The translations under genes and the position numbers were made by a program. DNA of 64,000 bases, from positions 372,001 to 436,000 of the forward strand of contig NZ_CP072611.1 in NCBI RefSeq assembly GCF_017815515.1. Reading direction: 5' to 3'. Shown here piece after piece: positions 25,592 to 33,602 of the stretch. The DNA is from Aureimonas populi. Lineage in GTDB: Bacteria; Pseudomonadota; Alphaproteobacteria; Rhizobiales; Rhizobiaceae. Below the pieces are notes generated by a model. It did no database searches. It was given only the letters and a program-made list of their open reading frames with translations, and was not told where the DNA came from. Positions within the stretch are counted from its first letter, which is position 1, and each line of letters starts with the position of its first letter.

Positions 25592-26899
25592 TTACTGGAA
25601 CAGACGCAGGACGTTCTGCGCCGACTGGTTGGCGATCGAGAGCGCCTGCACGCCGAGCTGCTGCTTGACCTGCAGAGCCTGGAGGCGCGTGGACTCCTCG
25701 TTCATGTCCGCATCGACGAGGCCGGAAACGCCACGGTCGATCGTGTCCATGAGGTTCGACACGAAGGTCTGCTGCAACTCGATGCGCGAGGCGACCGCGC
25801 CGAGGTTCGCGGCACCGGCCGTGACCGAGTCCGCCGCCTGGCTGACCTTCGAGATGAGCGCTTCGATGCCGGCGCGGTCGAGGCCCGTGATGTCGAGCTC
25901 GAGAACGCCCGCCTTCGCGGAAGCCTCGGCCGCGACGGCGATGGTGCCGCCCGTCGCGCCGTCGACCGGCGCGCCGGTCAGGATCACCTCGTCCGTCCCG
26001 GTCGTGACCGTCACGTTGGTGACACCGGCGTTCTCCAACGCCTTCTCGATCACGGTCTTCATCGCGTCTTCGTCGGCGATGGTCCCGTCCGTCACGCCAG
26101 CCAGGGCGCTGTTGACGAGGGCCTGGTCGATGACGAGCTCGACAGCAGTGCCGCCGTTGACGCCGACGTTCAGCGTGAGCTGGTCGTCCTTGCCGAACAC
26201 CAGCGGGCCGGCGAAGGCCATCGTGGCGCTACCGCCCTCGGCGTCCCCGGCATCAGCCGCGGTCTCGTCGGCGCCGTCAACCGCAGTGATACCGGTGATG
26301 GCGGTGGCCAGCGCGTCGACCTCGTCGCTCAGCGTGCCCGTCTCCAGAACGCCGGTGACCTCTTCGTTCGCGTCGATCAGGACGAAGGAGCTGATGGCGA
26401 CGTTGATCGTGTCGAGCGAGACGACGCCGTTATTGCGGTTGAAGGCCGAAACCACGGACTTGTCGGAGGTGTAGCCCTCGGCGCTCGAATTCACCGAGAG
26501 CCAGTTCTCGCCCGAGAAGGTGGCCGAGGTCGCGATGGCCTTGAGCTGCTTCTGCAACTCGGCGATCTCGGCCTGGACGGCGTCCTTGTCGACGTTCTCC
26601 TGCGTGGCGGCGGTCAGCTTCGACTTGATCTCGTCGAGCACCGAAAGCGTCTCGTTGAGGCCCTGATAGGCGGTGTCGACGGTCGCGGCGCCGAGGCCGA
26701 GCGCGTCCTTGACGGTCGAGAGCGCCTTGTTGTCCGACTTCAGCGTGGTGGAGATGGACCAGTAGGCCGCGTTGTCCTTCGCCTCGGCGATCTTCAGGCC
26801 GGTCGAGATGCGGCCCTGCGTCGCGTCGAGGTCGGCGTTCGTCGACTGGAGGGTGCGAAGAGCGGTCTGCGCGGCGATATTGGTATTGATCGAAGTCAT
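25592..26899 (-). CDS. fliC: Flagellin
   Basis: Filament subunit of 435 residues. The N-terminal D0/D1 region is typical of alphaproteobacterial flagellins (MTSINTNIAAQTALRTLQS, then RISTGLKIAEAKDNAAYWSI) and the C-terminal D1/D0 ends LGVQALSIANQSAQNVLRLF. A central region of about 200 residues, Ala/Gly/Asp-rich, forms the variable surface domain. The ATG at 26899 has GGGGA upstream. Codon use is strongly biased, as expected for a highly expressed gene, and an intrinsic terminator follows. Odd: no other flagellar gene is visible in the window, so this is an isolated flagellin copy. The symbol is generic. Confidence 0.95.
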   Translation of the reverse strand: MTSINTNIAAQTALRTLQSTNADLDATQGRISTGLKIAEAKDNAAYWSISTTLKSDNKALSTVKDALGLGAATVDTAYQGLNETLSVLDEIKSKLTAATQENVDKDAVQAEIAELQKQLKAIATSATFSGENWLSVNSSAEGYTSDKSVVSAFNRNNGVVSLDTINVAISSFVLIDANEEVTGVLETGTLSDEVDALATAITGITAVDGADETAADAGDAEGGSATMAFAGPLVFGKDDQLTLNVGVNGGTAVELVIDQALVNSALAGVTDGTIADEDAMKTVIEKALENAGVTNVTVTTGTDEVILTGAPVDGATGGTIAVAAEASAKAGVLELDITGLDRAGIEALISKVSQAADSVTAGAANLGAVASRIELQQTFVSNLMDTIDRGVSGLVDADMNEESTRLQALQVKQQLGVQALSIANQSAQNVLRLFQ

Positions 26900-27146
26900 T
26901 GTAGTCCCCAAAAACGAGATACGGGAGGGACATGGCGTTGCCGCCTACAGCACCGGCATCATGCCTCGCGGTCGTCGGCCTCGCCGGTTCGATCGCTGCT
27001 GCAAGAGGGAGAATGACAGCGGGGATTGAAGGAAACGCTAACGCCGGCGCGATCGCTGCTGTGAATCGGGCCTGCCGGGGCGCTACGCCCTGTTTCCCGG
27101 GGAAGCGGGCGGCACGCGCCCGTCCCGCTTCCCGTTCCGGGTGGCG

Positions 27147-28367
27147 TCAGCTCAGCGCCGCGCAGGCGCCGGCGATTCGCCGGCAGGCCTCCGTCAGCTC
27201 CGCCTCGCTCGTGGCGTAGGAGATGCGGAAGAAGGGCGCCAGGCCGAAGCAGGAGCCCGGCACCACGGCCACGTCCACCGTGTCCATCAGATAGCGGCAG
27301 AAATCGGTGTCGCTGGCCAGGATCTCGCCGGCCGGCGTCCGGCGGCCGAGAAGGCCGCTGCAATCGGCATAGGTGTAGAAGGCTCCTTCCGGCACGCGGC
27401 AGGACAGCCCTTCCACGGCGTTCAGCGCCTTCACCACGAGGTCGCGGCGGGCCTGGAAGGCCACGCGGCGCTCCGCGACGATGGCCTGCGGCCCCCTCAG
27501 CGCCTCCACGGCAGCCGCCTGGCTCACCGAGGATGGGCAGGAGGTGGACTGGCTCTGCACCACGGCCATGGCCGCGATGAGCGCCTTCGGTCCCCCGCCA
27601 TAGCCGATGCGCCAGCCCGTCATCGCATAGGCCTTGGAAACGCCGTTCACAGTCAGCGTGCGCGCCTTCAGCGCCGGCTCCACGGCGGCGAGCGTGGCGA
27701 AGGAAAAGCCGTCATAGAGGATATGCTCGTACATATCGTCCGACATCGCCCACACATGCGGGTGGCGCAGCAGCACCTCGGCCAGCTCGCGCAGGTGCCC
27801 CGCCCCATAGGCCGCGCCGGAGGGGTTGGAGGGCGAGTTGAGGAGCAGCCAGCGTGTGCGCGGGCCTATGGCCGCCTCCAGCGCCTCGCCGGACAGGCGA
27901 AAGCCGGTTTCCTGCCCGCAGGGCACCACCACCGGCACCCCGCCGCAGATGGCCACGATATCGGCGTAGCTCGTCCAGAACGGCGCGGGGATGATGACCT
28001 CGTCGCCGGGGTCGAGGCTCGCCATGAAGGCATTGTAGAGGATCTGCTTGGCGCCCGCCCCGCAGGTGATCTCGTCGGCCGAGAATTCCAGCGCGTTGTC
28101 GCGGGCGAACTTCTCCGCCACCGCCGCCTTCAGCTCGGGTGTGCCGTCCAGCGCGGTGTATTTGGTGGCGCCCGCGCGCATGGCGCGCGCCGCCGCTTCC
28201 TTGACGTTGTCGGGCGTGTCGAAATCCGGCTCGCCCGCCCCCAGGATGATCATGGGCCGGCCGGCGCGCTTGCGCGCGCCCGCCTCCGCCGTGATCCTCA
28301 GGATCTGCGAAACCCCGATCGAGCCCAGCCGCGCGGCCGGCCGGAAGGCGTCGGCTGCCCGGCTCAT
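27147..28367 (-). CDS. PLP-dependent aminotransferase, class I (aspartate/2-aminoadipate type)
   Basis: A 406-residue fold-type I aminotransferase. LGAGEPDFDTPDNVKEAA is the N-terminal substrate region, ATKYTALDGTPELKAAVA the family-typical block, LLLNSPSNPSGAAYG holds the Asn that contacts PLP, and TVNGVSKAYAMTGWRIGYG contains the PLP-binding Lys. Its ATG overlaps the stop of the upstream dehydrogenase gene (ATGA), so both are co-translated. The neighbours suggest that it converts 2-aminoadipate to 2-oxoadipate, passing the amino group to 2-oxoglutarate. A general aspartate aminotransferase activity cannot be excluded. Confidence 0.88.
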   Translation of the reverse strand: MSRAADAFRPAARLGSIGVSQILRITAEAGARKRAGRPMIILGAGEPDFDTPDNVKEAAARAMRAGATKYTALDGTPELKAAVAEKFARDNALEFSADEITCGAGAKQILYNAFMASLDPGDEVIIPAPFWTSYADIVAICGGVPVVVPCGQETGFRLSGEALEAAIGPRTRWLLLNSPSNPSGAAYGAGHLRELAEVLLRHPHVWAMSDDMYEHILYDGFSFATLAAVEPALKARTLTVNGVSKAYAMTGWRIGYGGGPKALIAAMAVVQSQSTSCPSSVSQAAAVEALRGPQAIVAERRVAFQARRDLVVKALNAVEGLSCRVPEGAFYTYADCSGLLGRRTPAGEILASDTDFCRYLMDTVDVAVVPGSCFGLAPFFRISYATSEAELTEACRRIAGACAALS

Positions 28368-29926
28368 GCGTTTGCGGAACCCTTGTCCTCGGCCGGGGCG
28401 TCGATGTCGAACTTCACCCCCTGCGCCAGCGGCATCGCGGTGCCGTAATTGATGGCGTTGGTCTGGCGGCGCATATAGGCCTTCCAGGCGTCCGAGCCGC
28501 TCTCGCGCCCACCCCCGGTCTCCTTCTCGCCGCCGAAGGCCCCGCCGATCTCCGCGCCGGACGAGCCCATGTTGACATTGGCGATGCCGCAATCGGAGCC
28601 CGTGGCGGAAAGGAAGCGGTCCGCCTCGCGCATGTCGGTGGTGAAGATCGACGAGGAAAGGCCCTGCGGCACGCCGTTCTGCAGCGCGATGGCCTCCTCC
28701 AGCGTGCTGTATTTCAGCACGTAGAGGATCGGCGCGAAGGTCTCGTGCACCACCGGGCCGGTCTGCCCGGCCATCTCCACCAGCGCCGGGCGGACATAGA
28801 AGGCGTTCGCGGAAACGCCCTCGGTGAAGCGCTCGCCGCCCTGCACCTTGCCGCCTGCGGCCCTGGCCTCGGCCAGCGCCTTCTGCATCCCCTGGAACGC
28901 CGCCTCGTCGATCAGCGGGCCCACCAGCGCGTCGCTTTCGAGCGGATTGCCGATGGAGACGGAGGCGTAGACGCGCTTCAGGCTGGCGACGAGCGTATCG
29001 TAGACGCTCTCATGCACGATGAGGCGGCGCAGCGTGGTGCAGCGCTGGCCCGCCGTGCCGATGGCCCCGAAGGCGATGGCGCGCAGCGCCAGGTCCAGGT
29101 CGGCCGAGGGCGTGACGATGGAGGCGTTGTTGCCGCCCAGCTCCAGGATGGAGCGCCCGAAGCGCGCGGCCACCTTCTGGCCCACGATCCGGCCCATGGC
29201 GGTGGAGCCGGTGGCCGAAACGACCGGCACGCGCGCGTCCTCCACCAGCACCTCGCCCACCTCGCGGGCGCCGATCAGGACGCGGGAGAGTCCCTGCGGC
29301 GCGTCCGGCCCGAACTTGCGCGCCGCGCGCTCCACCAGCGCCTGCACGGCCAGCGCGGTCAACGGGGTCTTCTCGGAGGGCTTCCACACCACCGCGTCGC
29401 CGCACACGAAGGCCAGCGCCGCGTTCCAGCTCCACACAGCCACGGGGAAGTTGAAGGCCGAGATGACGCCCACGACGCCGGCCGGGTGCCACTGCTCCTG
29501 CAGGCGGTGGTCGGCGCGCTCCGAGCCCATGGTCAGGCCGTAGAGCTGGCGCGAGAGGCCGACCGCGAGATCGCAGATGTCGATCATCTCCTGCACTTCG
29601 CCGAGTCCCTCGGACACGATCTTGCCCGCTTCGATGGTGACGAGGCGGCCGAGATCGTCCTTGGCCGCGCGCAGCTCCTCGCCGAGCAGCCGGACGAACT
29701 CGCCCCGGCGCGGCGCCGGCACCTTGCGCCATTGCAGGAAGGCCTCGTGCGCGCTCCCGATGGCGGCGCGCGCCTCCTGCGCGGTCGAATCGTGCACATG
29801 GGCGACGATCTCGCCGGTCAAAGGCGAGCGCACCGGCCGGTTGCCGCCCTCGGTCAGGCGGGGATCGACGCCCAGCGAGCGCAGGACCTCCTGCACGGTT
29901 TCGGTCAGGCGGGAAGCGTCGGCCAT
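28364..29926 (-). CDS. amaB: Aldehyde dehydrogenase family 7, L-aminoadipate-semialdehyde/P6C dehydrogenase
   Basis: A 520-residue NAD-dependent dehydrogenase of the ALDH7/AmaB type, which oxidises 2-aminoadipate 6-semialdehyde (in equilibrium with piperideine-6-carboxylate) to 2-aminoadipate. Motifs: GVISAFNFPVAVWSWNAALA, WKPSEKTPLTALA, SATGSTAMGRIVG (NAD loop), ILELGGNNASIV (general base Glu), GTAGQRCTTLRRLIV (catalytic Cys), and the C-terminal GGEKETGGGRESGSDAWKAY that is characteristic of ALDH7. The ATG at 29926 has AGGA upstream. It is the first gene of a two-gene operon with the aminotransferase, and divergent from a LysR gene. Confidence 0.9.
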   Translation of the reverse strand: MADASRLTETVQEVLRSLGVDPRLTEGGNRPVRSPLTGEIVAHVHDSTAQEARAAIGSAHEAFLQWRKVPAPRRGEFVRLLGEELRAAKDDLGRLVTIEAGKIVSEGLGEVQEMIDICDLAVGLSRQLYGLTMGSERADHRLQEQWHPAGVVGVISAFNFPVAVWSWNAALAFVCGDAVVWKPSEKTPLTALAVQALVERAARKFGPDAPQGLSRVLIGAREVGEVLVEDARVPVVSATGSTAMGRIVGQKVAARFGRSILELGGNNASIVTPSADLDLALRAIAFGAIGTAGQRCTTLRRLIVHESVYDTLVASLKRVYASVSIGNPLESDALVGPLIDEAAFQGMQKALAEARAAGGKVQGGERFTEGVSANAFYVRPALVEMAGQTGPVVHETFAPILYVLKYSTLEEAIALQNGVPQGLSSSIFTTDMREADRFLSATGSDCGIANVNMGSSGAEIGGAFGGEKETGGGRESGSDAWKAYMRRQTNAINYGTAMPLAQGVKFDIDAPAEDKGSANA

Positions 29927-30016
29927 GTCGGTATCCTCGTCGTTCGATGCGCGTTGCGAAGGAGAGCGTGACCATGCTTTGGCGCAGGGTTTCAAGGGAT
30001 GCTATGTCATCTGCTC

Positions 30017-30032
30017 ATGCCGGTTTGGAATA
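30017..30032. promoter_or_regulatory. Motif ATGCCGG-N2-TGGAATA, copy 1
   Basis: Found between divergent amaB and the first lysR gene. The copy at 32500-32515 between hglS and the second lysR gene matches at 14 of 16 positions. It lies 91 bp upstream of amaB, against 80 bp upstream of hglS for the second copy. This is likely a shared regulator site; it also argues that the LysR gene starts at 30044 and not at 29999. Confidence 0.5.
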
Positions 30033-30043
30033 GGGTGGCCAAG

Positions 30044-30940
30044 ATGGCCCTGTCGCGCAAGCAGATGCCGTCCCTTCAGGAGCTGACCGCCTTCGAGGCG
30101 GCCGGGCGGCACGGCACCTTCACCTCCGCCGCGGCGGAGCTGTCGCTGACGCAGAGCGCGATCAGCAAGCAGATCCGCCAGCTCGAGGAGACGCTGGGCG
30201 TCGTCCTGTTCGAGCGGGCGCGCGGGCGCGTCGTGCTCACCGCGCTGGGAGAGCGCTACCTGCGCTCGGCGCAGCGCATCCTGAGCGACTACGAGGCGGA
30301 GACTCACGCCGTCATCGCCTTCGGCGGCAGCGTCACGACGCTGAAGATCGCCGTGCTGCCCACCTTCGCCTCGCGCTGGCTGGTGCCACGCCTGCCCGCC
30401 TTCCTGGCCGCCCATCCCGACCTGACGATCCAGATGACGACCGAGCCGCGCCCCTTCGACTTCGCCGAGAAGTCGGTGGACGTGGCGATCCATTACGGCC
30501 AGCCGAACTGGCCGCATGGCGAGGCCGTCTTCATGTGCCGGGAAAGCATCGTGGCGGTCGCGAGCCCGGCTTATCTGCGCCGCCACGGGCTGGGCAGGGC
30601 GGCGGACCTGCAACGCGCCGTCCTGCTCCAGCAGGCCTCGCGCCCCAGCCTGTGGCAGGACTGGTTCGCCGCCACGCGCGCCGAGCACCCCCACCCCTAT
30701 CGCGGCCCCATCTTCGACCAGTTCGCCATGACGGCGCAGGCGGCGGTCGCCGGCATGGGCGTCGCGCTCGTGCCCACCTTCCTGGTCGAGCAGGAACTGG
30801 CCGGCGGCCAGCTCGCCATGCTGGACGAGCTGCCCTTCTCCGGCGCCGGCGCCTACTACGTCGTCACCCCCTTGCGCGTGCAGCACAGCCCGGTGGTGAT
30901 GAGCTTCGTCCGGTGGGTGGTGGCGCAGGTGGGGCGGTAG
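30044..30940 (+). CDS. LysR-type transcriptional regulator (GcvA-like)
   Basis: A 298-residue regulator. The N-terminal winged helix has MPSLQELTAFEAAGRHGTF and AELSLTQSAISKQIRQLEE, followed by LFERARGRVVLTALG, the usual LysR DNA-binding block. The C-terminal effector domain has VDVAIHYGQPNWP and FAMTAQAAVAGMGVALVP, typical of the GcvA branch. The ATG at 30044 is preceded by AGGGTGG; a longer frame from 29999 would run through a conserved motif. It is divergent from amaB and its aminotransferase, which it most likely controls in response to a lysine-pathway intermediate. The effector is unknown. Confidence 0.88.
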   Translation: MALSRKQMPSLQELTAFEAAGRHGTFTSAAAELSLTQSAISKQIRQLEETLGVVLFERARGRVVLTALGERYLRSAQRILSDYEAETHAVIAFGGSVTTLKIAVLPTFASRWLVPRLPAFLAAHPDLTIQMTTEPRPFDFAEKSVDVAIHYGQPNWPHGEAVFMCRESIVAVASPAYLRRHGLGRAADLQRAVLLQQASRPSLWQDWFAATRAEHPHPYRGPIFDQFAMTAQAAVAGMGVALVPTFLVEQELAGGQLAMLDELPFSGAGAYYVVTPLRVQHSPVVMSFVRWVVAQVGR

Positions 30941-31025
30941 GGCATTTTCAGCCCGCTGCGGGCGGCGGCAAGGGGCGCCGGCGGGCCGGGCCCTCGCTCC
31001 CGGCCATCGCCATCGCCTCTGCCCT

Positions 31026-32420
31026 TCAGGCGGCGGCCTCGACCTTCAGCGCCGCGAGGGCCGCCTCGCGGGACTGCGCCTCGGCCCTCGCATAGAGCGC
31101 GATCTCGTCGGCCGGGTCGGCGCCCAGGTCGCGCACGAAGGCGGCGCGGTTGGCGCGGGCGGCGAAGTTCTGCTGGCTCTCGTCGCCGAGATTCGACTGG
31201 AAGATGCCCGCCGCGCTGACGGGCAGGAAGTCCTCGTAGGTGATGGGCTCGGCCTTCAGGTAGCCACCCGCCAGAAGCGCCTCGACATCGTCCGTCGCCG
31301 GCGCGCCGGCCTTGCCGGTCGGCGTGTAGCGGAAGAAGGCCAGGCCCTCGCGGCGCAGGGTCTCCTCGTCGTCCGGGAACCCCTCGAAGCGGCGCGAGAG
31401 CGCGGCCATGTAGTCGGCGGCGTTCGAGCCGTCGCCCTTCACCTGCACGTCTCCGCGCACCTGCGCCAGCAGCGTGTCGTAGAGCTCGCGGCCCTTGGGC
31501 GTCAGCGCCGCGCCGCGCTGCTCGATCTCGCCGAAGCGCGCCGTATGGGTGCCGTCCTCCACGCCCTCTCCGTCCGCGCCCTTGAAGGCAATGGGCTCCT
31601 GCAACGCGCGGAAGCTCGTCTGGCGCAGAAGGATCGGAACGCGGCGCGGCGCGGGGCCCTCGATCACCGCCTTGGGCGAAATGCCGCGCTCGGGCATCCT
31701 CGCCTGCACCGTGTCGATGTCGAGCGTGCGCGGCGTCAGGTGGTTGATGTGCGGGCCCTTGAAGCAGACGACGTCCGCCACCAGCGGATGCGCGCCGCGC
31801 AGGCGCCGGTAGACATCGGCCGAAACGGTCGCCGCGCTGTGCCAGCGGAAGGTCTCCAGCGCCTCGGCCACGAAGCGGTCCGCCTCCTCCTCGCCAAGCC
31901 CGCCCTGGACCTCGGCGGTGTGGATCAGCGCCAGGCACCCCGGCGTATAGATCCGGCGGCGGGACAGGATCTCCGCCGCCTCCGCGCGCAGGCCCTCGTC
32001 CTCGATCAGGTCGAGCCGCAGGAGCGAGGTGAAGACGCGGAAGGGGTTGCGGCGCAGCGCCTCCGGCTCCACCGGCCGGAAAGCGGTGGAATGCACCGGC
32101 ACCCCGGCCACCGAAAGGTCGTAATAGCCCACGGGCACCATGCCCATCACCGCGAAGAGGCGGCGCATGGTGGCAAGCTCGTCCGCCGTGCCGAGCCGGA
32201 TCGCGCCATGGCGCTCGAGATGCAGCCGCTCCACCTCCCCGTTCTCCACCAGGCGCCGGTCGAGGCGGGAGTCGGCCCTGCGCGTCTCTTCGTTGACGTC
32301 GGCCACCAGCTCCATCAACGTGCCGTATTGCGGCACCTCGGCCTTGTACATATCCGACATGGCGCGCGAGAACCGGGTGCGGATGGCGTCGGGGGACAAA
32401 AGCGTCGGGCGGGCGGACAT
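31026..32420 (-). CDS. hglS: 2-oxoadipate dioxygenase/decarboxylase (DUF1338)
   Basis: A 464-residue DUF1338/VOC-fold protein, the full length of HglS/YdcJ. Known for HglS of Pseudomonas putida: an Fe(II) enzyme that converts 2-oxoadipate directly to D-2-hydroxyglutarate. Family blocks are visible: MYKAEVPQYGTLMELVADVN, GYYDLSVAGVPVHSTAFRP (with a His in the metal-site region), FKGPHINHLTPRTLDID (with two His), and RFGEIEQRGAALTPKGREL (with Glu). AAGGAG-type ribosome site 8 bp before the ATG. It shares the lysine module with amaB, the aminotransferase and a LysR gene, and forms the last step that funnels carbon toward 2-oxoglutarate. Confidence 0.9.
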   Translation of the reverse strand: MSARPTLLSPDAIRTRFSRAMSDMYKAEVPQYGTLMELVADVNEETRRADSRLDRRLVENGEVERLHLERHGAIRLGTADELATMRRLFAVMGMVPVGYYDLSVAGVPVHSTAFRPVEPEALRRNPFRVFTSLLRLDLIEDEGLRAEAAEILSRRRIYTPGCLALIHTAEVQGGLGEEEADRFVAEALETFRWHSAATVSADVYRRLRGAHPLVADVVCFKGPHINHLTPRTLDIDTVQARMPERGISPKAVIEGPAPRRVPILLRQTSFRALQEPIAFKGADGEGVEDGTHTARFGEIEQRGAALTPKGRELYDTLLAQVRGDVQVKGDGSNAADYMAALSRRFEGFPDDEETLRREGLAFFRYTPTGKAGAPATDDVEALLAGGYLKAEPITYEDFLPVSAAGIFQSNLGDESQQNFAARANRAAFVRDLGADPADEIALYARAEAQSREAALAALKVEAAA

Positions 32421-32447
32421 GGCGGCAGCTCCTTGTCTGGAATTCCC

Positions 32448-32465
32448 CTCATGTTAAGGCATGAG
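32448..32465. promoter_or_regulatory. Dyad CTCATG-N6-CATGAG upstream of hglS
   Basis: CTCATG (32448-32453), TTAAGG, CATGAG (32460-32465): a perfect 6+6 inverted repeat 28 bp before the hglS start, of the size of LysR-type boxes. CTCATGCC also occurs at 30014-30021 next to copy 1 of the ATGCCGG motif, which links the two promoter regions. Confidence 0.45.
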
Positions 32466-32499
32466 CCACGCGCCGTCAGCGATGTTTTCTCATCGCGAT

Positions 32500-32515
32500 A
32501 TGCCGGAATGGAATA
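32500..32515. promoter_or_regulatory. Motif ATGCCGG-N2-TGGAATA, copy 2
   Basis: Second copy of the motif seen at 30017-30032, located between divergent hglS and the second lysR gene. It differs from copy 1 only at the two central positions (AA against TT). It probably belongs to the same regulator. Confidence 0.5.
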
Positions 32516-32564
32516 CGGGCTCCACCGGTTCGTCGCGCCGCGCCGCTGACCTCGTGAGGACGGG

Positions 32565-33473
32565 ATGGAAACTCTCGACGCCAAGGCCCTGAAGCACTTC
32601 CTCACCGTCGTGCGCACCGGCTCGATCCGGGGCGCGGCCGAGCAGCTCAACGTCGCGCCCTCCGCCGTCAGCCGGCAGATCGCCGATCTGGAGCACCGGC
32701 TCGGCCTTGCTGTCTTCGAGCGCACGGCGCGCGGCGTGATCCTGACGGAGGCGGGCGGTCTCGTTCTGGAGCACGCCAAGCGCGTCGTGGAGGATCACGG
32801 GCTTCTGGCCGAGCAGCTCGACCAGTTGAAGGGCGTGCAGCAGACGCGCGTGCGCGTGATCTGCGGCGAGGGGCTCGTGGCCGATTACATCGGCCATGGG
32901 CTGAAAGCCTTCCTCGCGCTCCATCCCGCCATCCGCCACGCGCTGGCGCTGGGCAGCACCGAGGCCATCATCGACGCCGTCACCAATGGCGAGGCCGATA
33001 TCGGCATCGTCTACAACCCCGTCATGGACACGCGCATCCGCTCGCTGGCCATCCGCCGGCAGCCCTTGTGCCTCATCGCGCCGCCCGGCCACGCCGCCCT
33101 GCGGCGCCCGCACATCGCCCTGGCCGCATGCCTGAAGGACCCCTGCGCCCTGATGACCAAGGGCCACGGCGTGCGCCAGCTCGTGGGGCGCGTGGCCGCC
33201 GATTGCGGGCTGGCCCTGGCGCCCGTCCTGGAAACGCCCTCCATCGACGCCCTGCGCCAGTTCGTCGCCTCCGGTCTCGGCGTCACCTTCCTGCCGCGCT
33301 TCGCTGTCTCCACGGAGGTCGCGCGCGGGGCGGTGGGCGCGGTCGAGCTGACGGACAGGCTCCTCAGCGAGGCGAGCGCCCATCTCATCGTGCGCGCCCA
33401 TCGCCGCCTGCCGCCCTCGGTGGAGCGGCTGGCCGGCTGCCTCGCGCAGGAGATGGTGGCGCTGCGCTCTTAA
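32565..33473 (+). CDS. LysR-type transcriptional regulator
   Basis: A 302-residue LysR regulator. DNA-binding part: ALKHFLTVVRTGSIRGAAEQ and NVAPSAVSRQIADLEHRLG, then VFERTARGVILTEAG. Effector domain: GEADIGIVYNPVMDTRIRSL and a late VASGLGVTFLPRFAV, typical of the CynR/CbbR-like branch. GAGGACGGG lies before the ATG. It is divergent from hglS and followed after 129 bp by a dehydrogenase pair on the same strand, so it may control either side. Its sequence is clearly different from the first LysR at 30044. Confidence 0.88.
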   Translation: METLDAKALKHFLTVVRTGSIRGAAEQLNVAPSAVSRQIADLEHRLGLAVFERTARGVILTEAGGLVLEHAKRVVEDHGLLAEQLDQLKGVQQTRVRVICGEGLVADYIGHGLKAFLALHPAIRHALALGSTEAIIDAVTNGEADIGIVYNPVMDTRIRSLAIRRQPLCLIAPPGHAALRRPHIALAACLKDPCALMTKGHGVRQLVGRVAADCGLALAPVLETPSIDALRQFVASGLGVTFLPRFAVSTEVARGAVGAVELTDRLLSEASAHLIVRAHRRLPPSVERLAGCLAQEMVALRS

Positions 33474-33602
33474 GAGCGCCCATGCGCGAACCGGGACCGC
33501 AAGCGTTTTGCCGCCCGCAACGCTCTGTTGCGCGCTGGCCCTCTGCCGCCCTGTCCCCGGCTGCGCGATCCTCGCCCGGCCAACCTTTCAGGAGACAAGC
33601 CC

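Noticed and set aside
26986..27051. Repeated word GATCGCTGCTG upstream of flagellin (two copies about 50 bp apart)
   Set aside because: Short and common in GC-rich DNA; no clear sigma-28 or sigma-54 promoter could be matched in this gap, so no operator is called.
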